This document shows, piece by piece, positions 46,745 to 58,225 of a stretch of 64,000 nt of DNA. The notes under the pieces were generated by a model. The model saw only the letters and a program-made list of their open reading frames with translations. It did not search any database and was not told the origin of the DNA. The translations under genes and the position numbers were made by a program. Within the stretch, counting starts at the first letter, position 1. Each line of letters begins with the position of its first letter. The stretch is taken from assembly GCA_027186245.1 (NCBI GenBank), contig CP114488.1:3174501-3238500 (forward strand), written 5' to 3'. The DNA is from Coriaria nepalensis (Eukaryota; Streptophyta; Magnoliopsida; Cucurbitales; Coriariaceae).

Positions 46745-49080
46745 GGTAGACCGCAGAACTGCTTCTCGCTGTAGAAGGATCTCCATCTAAGAACATATTT
46801 TGAAAATATTCAGCCAAGTCTTCATTATGAGTTGTATGTTGACCTTGATGAGATGCATGCTCCCAATCTCTTATGCAGAATAATGCTTTAACCAATTCTG
46901 GCTTTAATGAAGTCCTCCTATTTTCAATAACTCTCCCAGCTATGATGAATGATGATTCAAAAGAAACTGTTGAGACGGGAACAATTAAGACATCTTGTGT
47001 AAGTTGTGCTAGTATAAGAAATCGTGTAGAGATTTTCTTCTATCAATCCAAAAAGCATAAATATTCTGAATCATTTACACAAGAATCAAAAAATGAGAAA
47101 TCGGTTTCGAGGTATTTCTGAAGTTCCATCCCAGTGAAATTGGAACTGGAACCGGAACCGGTAACAAAATTCCAACCCTTCCTCTTAGGTCGAATCTCTT
47201 GTTCTCGTGTCTGTTGCCGCAAGTAGCTGTATTTATTATCATAAAGACCAAACACTTCATATAACTTGTTAGTAGCATTATTAATAGTGGAAGAATAATT
47301 AACATTTATTTGTTAACTCATGAATGTAAGAGTGTTTGTTAAATACTCTAATTTAGCCATATGATCTAATATAAAAGAAAAAAGTATATAAAAGAGGAAT
47401 TTCCTTCCAATACTTTTAAAAGTTTGAAACCATTTTTTGAACGACTGGTTTAAACACTTCATCATTTTCATATATCTGAAACAAGCTAGTCATTTCAACA
47501 AGTGAATGCAAAACAAGAGGAGATGTAGGATAATAAACACCTGAAAGTCAAACAATAGAATCATAAAATATGTAAAATATGCAAAACATGGATATCTCAA
47601 TCAGAACTATTTAATATAACAGGAGGATCACAATAATTAAAAAAACCACTAATTATTTCTTTATGTGGGAGGGCATTTTTCAACATCAAATATGTGGAAT
47701 TCCATCTTATCGGCATATCAATTCCAAATTTTTGAGGCTTCATATTGAATGCCTTATAGTATCTTTTAAACTTAGTTATCCTAGAATTTGAACTAGTAAT
47801 CCAAGATAATACCGTATGAATTTTATCAACATAATTGTTTTACCTGTTGTTCTTTCATACCTTATTTTATAATGAGATTTATGATGTGACACACACAACG
47901 TTGATGTAGGAAGACTCCACCATTATTTTGGCTAAGCTGTGATTCAAATAAAGAGATGACCTTTGTGTTTGCCGCAGCATTATCCAAAGTTATGGATATT
48001 ATATGGCTTTTGATATCAAACTCACTCAAAACTTCCATTATTAAATTACATATATTTTCACCAGTATGTGCTTCATTTATAACTCTAAATCCTATTAATT
48101 TTTAATTTAAAGTCCATTCTAAATCTAAATAATGAATATCAACACATAAATAGTCATCTTTAGAACATACATTCCAAATATCAGAAGTTAAGGCAAAAGT
48201 TATATTTAAATCATCACATTCTAATTTTAATTCATAACTTTTTTTCTAAAATATGCAAATATATCATATCTAGTAGTATTTATACTTGTGCTCTTATATT
48301 ATGGGGTATGTGCTCTTCTAATGTGCACTTCATAATAAACACCGTCACCAAAATTAATAGATAAATTAGTAGCAGCAATAAATCTAACTAGAGATTCTCT
48401 AACAGCCATTGTATCATAAGTCCACGTACTAACTATACCATCAGTGTTAAAATTCAGTTGAGTTTGATTCATACATGCACTAGTTTTAGCCATGCATTTG
48501 TCTTTGTGGCGTTTCAAGTGATTAGTTCTATCATTTGGACCTGCGACCAAAATACTTTTGCAATACTTGCACACTGCACCATCAATGTCTGCACCTTTCT
48601 TATTTTTGTGTGGAACTATGTCGAATATATCAGTCCATGTACTAACTGTACCATCAGTGTTAAAATTCAATTGAGTTTGATTCATACATGCACTAGTTTT
48701 AGCCATACATTTGTCTTTATGGCGTTTCAAGTGATTAGTTCTATCATTTGGACCTGCGACTAAAATACTTTTGTAATACTTGCACATTGCACCATTAATG
48801 TCTGCACCTTTCTTATTTTTGTGTAGATTTATGTCGAATGTATCCCAAATTCTGGATGTTGACTTATTATGTCTCTTTGTGAGCATTGTACTTATGACAG
48901 TAGCAATATCAATATTAGACGAATATGATGGTGGTGGTAGATTTGGACCATCTAGTAATATATTAGATTGTGCTGGAACTGATAGTATCAGCAGTGAATT
49001 TGAACCGATTTCGATATAAAAATTTTGCTCATACTCATTTAGAGAGTTAAAGTTATATTGATGATGATCTATTTCCTATA
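46745..49080 (-). pseudogene. hAT transposase remnant (BED finger, core, dimerisation domain)
   Basis: The open text begins after a splice-like TTCTTTATAG (about 49080) with EIDHHQYNF and passes into two BED-type fingers (48299-48886). Further on, other frames show LTSDIWNV (about 48170), DDYLCVDIHYLDLEW, ITLDNAAANTKVI (about 47980; the second catalytic Asp zone) and HQRCVCHIINLI. The C-terminal hAT dimerisation domain at about 46750-47040 reads LAQLTQDVLIVPVSTVSSES, GRVIENRRTSLKPELVKAL and IRDW. All parts are in the right order for a RICESLEEPER-type transposase, but frames change several times and stops intervene, so it is inactive. Confidence 0.88.
48420..48845 (-). repeat. 213-bp tandem duplication of the BED-finger segment
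   Basis: Unit 1 (about 48420-48632) and unit 2 (about 48633-48845) are nearly identical, offset by exactly 213 bases (71 codons), so the frame is kept. The N-terminal copy has CKYY where the other keeps CKYC, so one finger has lost a metal ligand. Both share RTNHLKRHKDKCMAKTSA. Confidence 0.92.
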
Positions 49081-49512
49081 AAGAATTTAAGAGTAAATAA
49101 TTAATCATAAAAAATATAAATAAATTAAAAATTAAATAAAGAAGTAAAATATTAAATGTTAAGTATAATAATAAATAATAAACAATAATAATAAGTTTAA
49201 TTATCTTAGACTTTGGTTTAATTTATAGAAAATAGATGATTATGGATTGAGATTAAGGAATAAAGATAAGAGAGATAGTAAGGAATAATGATAAGAGATT
49301 AAGATTAATGGTGCAAAAATTAGGAATTATGGAAGAATGAAGATTAATTATAATTTAGAATATTAGATAAGAGATTGAGAGATAGAGTGTGTGTTAAAAT
49401 GTGAAGAAAAATTAGAGTGAAAGTGGATATTTATTAGAAAAATTTGAATGAAAGAGAATTTAAAAATTATTTATATGAAGGGTATAAAATAAAAAAATAA
49501 AAAATTTACCCG

Positions 49513-49592
49513 CTCAAATTTTTGAGTGAGTCTCGTGCTTTTCAAATTTGAAAGCAGCATGTACGGTAGGCTTTTCAGCCTACCGCACATGC
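49513..49592. repeat. cluster of palindromes in the hAT subterminal region
   Basis: GCATGTACGGTAGGCT (49557-49572) and AGCCTACCGCACATGC (49577-49592) pair with one mismatch around a 4-base loop. Just before it are two shorter palindromes, CTCAAATTTTTGAG and TTTCAAATTTGAAA. Confidence 0.85.
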
Positions 49593-49776
49593 ACCCTACA
49601 CCAAAGGATGTAGCCTACAGTGTTAGTAGTGGATTGGACTCAACTGGGTTTGAAAATTTGTTGAAGTTCAGAATTGTATTTAAGTTGAACTTGTTTCAGC
49701 CAAGATAAAAATAAGTTAAACAGAGCTACGAGCCGGATTAAAAAATCCGACCCATTTTAACATCGCTTGGTAAAAT

Positions 49777-50105
49777 TATTCTTTACCGTGGACATATATA
49801 TACGTTCATGTAAATAGAAAGATCATATCAGAAAGATGTATCAGCATACAATATTGCAACTTTACAATGATCTAGAAAGATCATATCAGGCATCAGCTTT
49901 CGGTGCCCTCCGCAAATCACGTACGCCCACTGCACTACTTTCAAGGTGAATTAAATAAACCCATCATCACTTTTGCACCAAAATCAAACACGAGATTAAA
50001 GTTGATACAAATTAAAGTCGTGCAAATAATTAACTAAGATAAACCCCCCCTAAAACTATGCTTGTCTCCTTCATGCTGCTCCACTAATGATAACCCTCCG
50101 CCTAA
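49777..50105. other. tetraspanin 3' flank
   Basis: This holds the probable 3' UTR of the tetraspanin gene (reading leftwards) and the edge of the hAT element. No clear AATAAA was seen on the - strand. A run of seven or eight C lies near 50044. Confidence 0.5.
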
Positions 50106-51042
50106 CTAAGTGTAACCTTGCTTGTATTTGTCAAAGATCTGTTGAGTTTTGGCATTTCTAAACGCAAAACACCCCATAACATACATAACTAAAAGAGCAA
50201 TTAGGGTTATGATTAACACTATGCCTGCTCTTCGCCATTCTTTCTTCAAGTTATAAAGTAATCCTGCTTTGCATGAATTGCAGGAGTAACAGAGCTGGTT
50301 TTGGTCATTGTTCCATTGCAAGCAATCCATGTCGGCTGCATTGTTTATGGGGCTTATCCAGTATGTTGGGTTCACAAATGTGTACCCACATTGTGTTGGT
50401 GGCTTGCAGCATCCAGACTTTAAAGGGAGAGAAAACAATTACTGAAGTGTGGAAATTAAAAAGTTCTATGAATTATCTGAAAAATAAACTAATAATGTAT
50501 ATATCAAGCAGACAGTTTAGATGAAGTAAGGAGTAAGGACTCGCCTGCATGGGAGTGATGGGTGCATTAAAGAAATCTTGAGCCATGCGAAACCTCTGAT
50601 TCAACTCACCACACATGCTAGAAGAACTAAGACAACTCCTAATCTGATCCCACTTATAAGAGCTTTCGACCCTTTGCCGAAGAAAACCCGAAAAATCATC
50701 CAAATGATACTCCAAATATGCTCTACTTGGTTCAAGATGGCCTACGCCTCTCACCGTGACCATGAAGATGAAAGCCACTAAACAAGCAAGTAAGATCATA
50801 ACAATAAGCATAGCCACAAGATAAGTTATTAGAAGCCATGGGATTCTCCAAAACCCTCCTATAAACCCGGCCAGAGCGATTACTAAAATGATGATGCCTA
50901 AAATGATTAGAGGCCATTGGAGAATCTTGACGCAGCTGTTGTCTGGTTTTGATGCTAGCCAGACTCCTGAGCCGATGATGGGGATTGAGAGGAGTACGGT
51001 CATGAAGTTTATGGCTCCTAAGACATTGTTGCTTGCTGCCAT
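50106..51042 (-). CDS. TET: plant tetraspanin (TET8/TET9-like), 2 exons, 269 aa
   Basis: Exon 1 is 51042-50545 (166 codons) and exon 2 is 50417-50106 (103 codons plus stop). The 127-base intron starts GC and ends AG; exon 1 ends in PMQ and exon 2 begins SGCCKPPT, the normal family junction. The protein has TM1 at about 7-29, TM2 43-63, TM3 69-95, then the large outer loop and TM4 230-252. The loop shows GCCKPP (168-173) with further cysteines at 176, 198, 209, 212 and 215, as in plant tetraspanins. The tail ends FDKYKQGYT. Tetraspanins organise plasma-membrane microdomains and, in plants, mark exosome-like vesicles. Length (about 270) and all landmarks are normal, so I judge it functional. 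Assignment to a numbered subtype is inferred from the loop and tail text. Confidence 0.95.
50418..50544 (-). other. tetraspanin intron with GC-AG boundary
   Basis: The exon ends ATGCAG and the intron starts GCGAGTCC. The nearest GT (four bases on) would shift the frame and lose SGCCKPP. The acceptor is CCTTTAAAG. A GC donor is the only reading that keeps the conserved junction. Confidence 0.85.
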
Positions 51043-51135
51043 CCTTTTTTTTTTTTTTTTTCTTTTTGTGGGGGTGGTGGTTAGGGTTTTGTATTTGGTG
51101 GATGGGTTTAAATTGGTGATGAAGTTGGATTATTT

Positions 51136-51160
51136 GCAGAGGGTTTGTATAAAGAGATAG
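51136..51160 (-). promoter_or_regulatory. possible TATA box of the tetraspanin gene
   Basis: The - strand reads CTCTTTATACAAACCC about 105 bases before the start codon, leaving a leader of about 75 bases that ends in an A-rich run next to the ATG. Confidence 0.35.
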
Positions 51161-53329
51161 ATGTGAAAAGGGAATCCAAGAAAGAGACTTCGAAATTTCT
51201 AAAACAGCACCTTTTTTTTCCCACCCTCTCAAGTAAGTTACTTTGAATAATAATGACTTGAATTGAAAATTTTGTAAGAGTTTGCAAGATAAAAATTTAA
51301 ATTTTGTTATTATTTATTTATCCAAAAAATTCCTTAATCCAATGAATAAGAGCATAATATGAAATTGATTTCATTAACATGAAAAACAATAATATAAAAT
51401 AAATACACATTAATATACAACACCAAATTATTGTCCTCCCATTACTTATCTTTTGGCTCCACCTTGGTCGAAGAATAACATCATCACAATTCACATCTAT
51501 GAGTAACAGTAAATCTTAAAAATAAAACAGAGATAAAATAATCTTTCTAAAGAGAATTTTGATCTTTATGTCAAACTTCTTCGGAAACTGCGATCGGAAA
51601 GTAGTGGGTAAACAGAAAATTGTTTGACAAAAGAATGGACAGCTAATAGAAAGAGGAAGCTTTGGCAGTATTGCAATTATAATATTAAAATAACTCATTA
51701 TATCTTCTTTTTCTTTTCCAAATAATTTTGTGTGGACTTAATCCATAATTCATTTGTAAATCAGAGCAATAGATCAGGTGCTATATAAGAGTGGGGAGAA
51801 GTATTTCAACAAAAATGTACTCCATAAATACATGAAGGCCTTACTAACGGGACTCATGAAAAAAAAAAAAAAACATAATTACAGACCAGCCCACGTAATT
51901 TTTTTTCTTTTCTGATCAATGAAATTGCCAAATATGTAAACGTAAAAATTTTTAACCTCCAACAAGATGATATTGAGTGATCATATTATCATTTAGAATT
52001 TAGTAGATCTTGGGTTCAAGTTCTATAATGAAAATTAGGGAAACCTTCGGTTAAACTAAGTTTTAAAACTCATTTCTTAAGTTAAAATATTTTTGATAAA
52101 TTACTTGCGAAGTTTTATTTAGAGACTATTAAGTGAACCACGTCAAATTTACTATAAATTACTAGTAAGTTCGATTAGTATAGACAGCCAATGTTTATTT
52201 TGCCGACACAATTAAAGAAGAAAAGGAAAAGTAAAGATGTGTAGTGATTGTGCCTCCATAGCTCTAGTATAAGATATGTTTAATTATCCTTATTTTTTTT
52301 TTAGGGTAAATGATATTTTATGAAAAATTAGTTATATATTATATTATACTACGAAATTTATATTTTACTACATTAAGCTATTATTTTGGGGTCAATGAGT
52401 CATTTATAATCTGATTTGAAATACAAATAGATCTTAACATAAAATTTAATTGTATTTTTTACTCATTAATATTTAATTTTTATACTTTTACCTATAATAG
52501 TTTTTATCATTTTTTTTTTCATCCAACTCGCCATTGCATTGGCCAAAACTACTAGCCCCACCACCTTTGTCGTCGTCACTACTGCTGTTAAATAACAATT
52601 AAAATTTCTGAAAAAAAATGTGTTAGATTTTTTTTTTTTTTTTTGAATTTTTACACTTTAAAAGATTTTACATAAATTTTTGGAGAGGTCGCTGTGAGAT
52701 GGAAGTTGGTGCAGTAGTGATGAGAGTAGTGATTGTGGCAGATGAGATAATGAGTTAGTAAAAATAGAAAATAAAATTTATTATGGATAAGAACTCAATA
52801 TGCCACATGTTAATATATCCAAATATAATATGCCACTCAGTTAAAAAATACTGACTAAGATTATTGTTAAGTTTTAGAAAGAGAAAAATTATTTTTACTA
52901 TTTTAACATATATTTTTAAAAAAAAATCACAAATCCCTAAAACTCTAACTCTCTTCTTCTTCTATGGTTATCGTCTCTCTCCTCATTTATCTCTCCATTT
53001 TTTCTAAGTCTGCAACTATTTTTTTCCATTCAATTTCACATATTTCTCATTAGCAAATAGTCTTAATTGCATATTAAATAATACTTATATATATATATAT
53101 ATAAGATTATCCAATATAACACTTTTATGCAATAAATAAACATGGGTGATCAATCTATAGATGGAACGACCAAAGTCCAAATCCCAGAAAACAAAATTTT
53201 CATCCCATGATCAAAACCCCAATTTTCTGGCTAAATAAACCTCAATTATTTACTCTCTCTAAATAAAGTAAATTCCTCTAGTCGTTGCTAATTTTAGTGA
53301 TTTGTAGGTTGATAATGGGTTTTCCTTCT
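51161..53329. other. gene-poor DNA
   Basis: AT-rich. Holds a possible SINE at 51960-52150 and (TA)n near 53085-53102. No gene recognised. Confidence 0.5.
51960..52150 (+). mobile_element. possible tRNA-derived SINE
   Basis: GATATTGAGTGATCA is followed by TTGGGTTCAAGTTC, a good B-box match, at pol III spacing; AT-rich sequence follows. It resembles the two other candidates at 24845 and 33760 in layout only. Confidence 0.25.
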
Positions 53330-53590
53330 TAGTAAATTTTGCAATTGATTCTTGATTTGGATAATATCCTCTATATGCCCCTTTAAGATCAACGAGGACG
53401 GCATAATTTTGAGCTTGCTTTGGGGATATGTCAATCGAGAGCCCATAAGAGGTTTTGTGAGTATGTCGGGTAGTTGATCCTTGCCTAAAAATGAAATGAA
53501 CCCGAAGTAGTTTTTGAGTAACTTTGCATGAACAAAGTGAAAATTGATGGCAATGTATTTGGTATGGATTACAAGTCTATAAGTAATCCG
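53330..53590 (-). pseudogene. copia RNase H C-terminal remnant
   Basis: One open - strand frame reads HTKYIAINFHFVHAKLL, then FISFLGKDQLPDILTKPLMG and KLKIMPSSLILKGHIEDI. This is the end of copia pol (family TKHI.IDFHFVRE... DQLADVLTKPL). It is of a different copia type from the 1.8-kb-LTR family and is cut off on its upstream side at about 53590, where LTR copy A begins. Confidence 0.8.
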
Positions 53591-53639
53591 TAAGCGAAAG
53601 TGGTAATTTAAAATTTTTCGTATCTAATTTGAAATATGA

Positions 53640-55386
53640 ATTAAAATTATAAACATATATTAAAATCGATCATATAAACATATATCAAATATATATTTAA
53701 TAGAAAGTACATAAAAGTTCTAGAAAACAAAAAAGATTAAAATCTAAGAAAACTTAATAATAAAACGAAAAAATTTCTTTGCTATTTCATTATGGTCGAA
53801 TTCAATAGGAATAATGAGATGCTCAAGTTTTCATCCTCTAATTGTAATCCACACAATTCAATTCACTCGGTATATTTTTACTCTACAATTCATCACATTA
53901 TTCAATTCACTCGTGGAAAAGAAAGAGAAAAGTCTTATTTTTCTCACACTTAGGGATTTCGAGACTAAGAGGGTATGAAAAATATCATCATTTGGCTAGC
54001 ATATTATAGTGATTATATAGTACTCTCTTAGGTTTTAGGTTACCAAAAATTAACCCACAATTTTAACTCAATTAACTATGGACTTAATCAAATATTCTCA
54101 TAATCTAATTAAGTGACCAATGAGTTATTACCCATCACCTTATGGCCGGCTATTCATTGGGCTTGTAGCTTAAATTTTTAATCAACATTTTTATTAAGTA
54201 AGCCTGAAATCTAATTAAGAAATTAGATCATTAACTATTTAACATCTAATTGCTAGTTACGGACTTTTGGGACACTTTTCTAATTAAATAAATAGTCATG
54301 ATGTAAATGATTAATTACTAAATTAATACTTTTTTTTATTTTACCCTTATAGTCATATTATAAGACAAATTATGATTTTATCCCTAAAATCAAAATGTCT
54401 GTTTTCCTTATCCTCATAGGACTTAACTTAGTTACTTCTAAACTTTAATGTGTGTGACCGATTAGGTTCTACATCATACTAGTAGGAGGATCTCATAACA
54501 CTTTATGATTTTTATCTAATTCATATTTAGATTCATTTAGCTTTAAACAGTTAATTCAATCATTTCATGATTAATTAACTTAAACATCCAAGCCAATATT
54601 GATTTCTAGCAAAGTGTTAAAGCTACCTTAGAGATGAGAAGTAAGCATCTTCTAACAAAACCTATTGTGACTAATAACATTACAATAATGATCATTCTGT
54701 CTTGCTTATTTCCTGATGCATCTTAGGGTATGAACTGTTATATCTTTGATGAATATAGATCATGAATTTACTAAAACGTTTTTCATACTATACTACCTTG
54801 TAAGGATTTCATTGTTCAATAAAGTATATAACTCATATGACTAATTTACAAATATGGAAGTAATGGATTCCATCTTGATCACTCATAACCTTCACATACA
54901 ATATTTTATACCTAACGTTTAACCCTGTTTTATCATTGGCTAGAGTTTATAGGAATGATATCAAAGTATAAAACTCGGAACATAAGTTACCATGGTGATA
55001 TTAGGTCTAAGGACAATATGTAATATAGTCATTAGATAATTCTCATTAAAAGTTAATATTTATTACCATTGAGAATTATCTAAGGATCACTTTCGGTACC
55101 CTCAGTTTCTCCTAACCACCCACATATTTATCATAATGTTTCACTAACATTAATGGTCATGAGAACAATTATCCTAAACATTTTAGGAGATAACCTATGT
55201 GATAGTCCATCCATATTATCAATGTATTTCTTAATAATCCTATAACTATGAACCATTTGTATTTTAGATTTTAAGTAGCTTGCATCTCAACCGGTATAAT
55301 TTCTATTACGGTCTCATGCTCATAACCTAATATACTAGACATTATCATGATATACAATAAATGAAAATATAATATTAATTTCAACA
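53640..55386 (-). repeat. copia LTR copy A (~1.75 kb)
   Basis: It starts TGTTGAAATTAATATT at 55386 on the - strand, preceded by TTAATTA exactly as LTR copy C is. Block order matches copies B and C (GATTAGGTTCTACATC, AGTAGGAGGATCTCATAAC, GAAGTAAGCATCTTCTAA). Its far end near 53600-53640 is eroded. It abuts copy B with only seven bases between. Confidence 0.75.
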
Positions 55387-56999
55387 TAATTAATGTTAGG
55401 AATTCATGCATATAAAGCAAGGAAGTAATAAATTAAAATTTTTGGATCTCACCTTAATCATAGCATAATTCAATAAATAAGATCAATCATACAACAATTA
55501 TATATCTCATACATAATTTCTTTACATAAAGCAAAGTAAATCCTATTAATTTAAATTTCAAATTTAGATTAAAGAGTTATCTTAACTTAATTAGCAAACC
55601 ACTATAATTCCTCTTTCAATCAGATTGCAAGGAAGATTCAAGACGCCCATATATTCATCATCGAACCATAACCCACATAATTCGTTCACTCAGTACTTTC
55701 GACCTTTAGATTCAACACATGAATAAAAAGATTTAGGAAATGGATGGGAAAATCATCTCTTTTCTCTCTATAATTTTCGACAAGGATGAGGAGGAGAAGC
55801 CTTAAGGTTTTCAGCCATTTGGTGGGTCATTTATAATGTTCTACTTGGTTTAAGATTTCCAAATTGCATTAGGTTTTCTTGTAGCAAATGTTTCCTTAAC
55901 TTAACTAAGGAAACAATGAGTCCATAGCCATGTATATGGCCGGTCACTTCCATGAGCTTTAATTCCTGAATTTTTTTTAACCAACCCTTTGATTAATTTT
56001 CTCATGAAAATCTAATTAATAGTTCGACTCATTAATTGTTTAATCCCCAATCATTAATACGAAACTTTAGGTCCCTTTTATAATTAAATAAAAATTCTTT
56101 GTAATTGATTAATTTCCAACTAAATTAATGTCACACTTAGTTCTGCTAGCGAAGTTGCATGACATATTTAACAATTCATAATTATCATTTTGCCCTTGTA
56201 ATAAAACTACAAGTCCAATTATCATTTTACCCTTAAAATAGAAACGGTTTATTTTTCCCTTTTCTCCTATGAATCTTAAACTGAGTTACTATCAAAACAC
56301 ATTTTATGGTTTCATAACTCTTTATGATTTTACTTAGTTCGTATTAAATTTGTTTAATTTAAAACACATTTTAAATCAAATAGTTAACTCATCGTCTCAT
56401 GACTTAAATAACTCAAACCTCCAATGCCAAGATTAACTTCTAAGAAAATGGCAAGACTACCTGGGAGATGAGAAGTATCATCTTCCAAAAGAACCTTCTG
56501 TGACTATAATATATTTACAATAATGATCCTTCGATCTTGCCAATATCTCGATTCATCGTAGGGTATGGTTTAACTATTAAACCTAATAGAAAAATCATAT
56601 GAACCATTCTATCTTTTTTGAACATTGATAATGGATTTACATAACTTTTTTTCATATCCTACTACTTTGTAATGATTCTTTGTTTAATAAAATATATAAT
56701 TCATATGATTTATTTTCAAATATGGACGTGATGGATTCCGTCTTGATCACTCACAATCTTCATCTACAACATTTTGTATCCAAGCATGAAACCCAGCAAA
56801 GTATAAAACCCAACACACAAGTTACCATAACGTTCTCATGTCTTAGGACCACATGTAATATAGTCATTAGATAATTATAATTAACAATTAGTATTAATTA
56901 CTATTGAGAATTATCTAAGTGTCACATTTTGTACCCTTAGTCTTTACTAAGCACCCATATAATCATCATGATATTCCACCAACACCATCTAGTACGTTG

Positions 57000-57170
57000 A
57001 CCTGTCTAGTACGTTGACCAGTCAAGTACACAGAGCCATCGAGTACTTCGCCTATTGGAGGCATCGAGGCATTGAGCATGTCAAGTACATCAAGCCACTC
57101 ACATATTAGAGGTGTTTAGGACGTTGAGACATCGAGTCATCGAGTATATCGAGTACGTCGACCCTGCATT
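57000..57170. repeat. short-unit repeat zone (CGAGTAC/CTAGTACGTTGACC)
   Basis: TCTAGTACGTTGACC occurs twice in tandem, followed by many spaced variants of ATCGAGTAC, CAAGTAC and GTCGACC. It forms the left end of the insert. Confidence 0.75.
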
Positions 57171-57829
57171 TAAACTTTGACATATTCAAAACCTTACTAA
57201 CTAATTTAGACATATAAACTTTGATCTCATATTGATATCTGATACTTTATAGATTCTACTCTCATTCTTGATCTATTATAAAAGGACTAAAGATCTTGAG
57301 TACAAGAGGAGTGATGATTCTTACCAAAGGTAACTTTTTATTGGTATAATCAAGCTTCAATTGAAGAGATAAGAATAGTAGCCTATGAGCTTTAGGTGGT
57401 ATGTCTGTTAAGTTAGAATCCTTACTTTCACCTTCAATGATTCTAGATTATGGAGGAAAGAAGGAATCCTTGAATTATGCTTGAAAATTTGCATGGGATC
57501 ATGAGAGGGGTGAAAGTTTTACTAACCCCGAAGCTAAATGTAATCGTATATACTATACAAAGTTGCTGGAGGTGTTAACTTCATAGTTAAGACCTGCTAC
57601 ATGTAGGCTTTCTATTCATCCTTACTTAAAGACTAATTTCTTAGGATTTTCTTTCAATCCTTTTTACAAACCTGCTTGGAAATTGGTGCTAGCCATATGA
57701 GACTTGTTACCTTATACTTACACAATCTCTATTTTAATCTTTATAACATGTAAAGTCTTACTTTATTATTAATCTAATACATTCCTTCTAATATTTAGAC
57801 TATAAACTTTATCTAACTACATGAAGTTG

Positions 57830-58225
57830 TTAAATGGGATATTATAGCTTAGTTTCCCAAACCAAGCACGTGGAGATTATTTTAGCTCGTAAAGCGATTT
57901 GCAAATGTGACACATGGTGAAGATAATGGGGTGAACAAAACCAAGAGGTTGTGTCATGTAGGAAGTTTCTTCAAGATAGTCATGGGAACAACAAGCGAGA
58001 GAACGAGTTGATTGGATTACAATTTGATGACTAGATTGAATGTTTCATGATAATCAAGACTCATTTGTTGATGATATCCTTTTTTGACAAGCCGAACTTT
58101 GTAACAACTAATGGATCTATCGGCCTTACGATTTATTAGAAAAACCTAGCGACAACCAACAAGATTACTAGAATGATGTAGAGAGATAAAATCCGAACTC
58201 TGGTTGTGAAGCAGCACATCAAATT
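57830..58225 (-). pseudogene. copia RT remnant
   Basis: Frames interrupted by stops read LVGCR.VF, INRKADRSI and CYKVRLVKK (family LVGCKWVF.IKRKADGSIERYKARLVAKG). The text goes on to a LAVS-like zone and ends at HVSHLQIALRA (family HVCKLHKALYG). It is badly decayed and ends where unrelated sequence starts at about 57830. It may belong to the same old element as 53330-53590. Confidence 0.65.

Larger units (their letters stand above)
46204..49776 (-). mobile_element. hAT DNA transposon, ~3.56 kb, autonomous in origin
   Basis: The element spans 46212-49768. The left end is TAGAGGTGTCAAAACGGGCC and the right end, reverse-complemented, AAGCGATGTTAAAATGGGTC. Flanks are GGTAAGAT (46204-46211) and GGTAAAAT (49769-49776), 7 of 8 identical, the expected hAT duplication size. 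The subterminal DNA is GC-rich (GGCCCGGCCCC, GGGCTAGGCTTAGCCC), unlike its host. Inside, a decayed transposase lies on the - strand. It is probably the autonomous relative of the small hAT elements in this window, as the ends are alike. Transposition would be cut-and-paste. Confidence 0.92.

Noticed and set aside
48458..49019. Two open frames on the + strand across the BED-finger region
   Set aside because: They are antisense shadows of the duplicated transposase segment. The repeated Cys and Phe text comes from the duplication.
50732..51232. 166-codon open frame on the - strand overlapping the tetraspanin gene
   Set aside because: It is an alternative frame through the leader and exon 1 of the tetraspanin. 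It is full of His/Asn from the pyrimidine-rich leader and matches no family.
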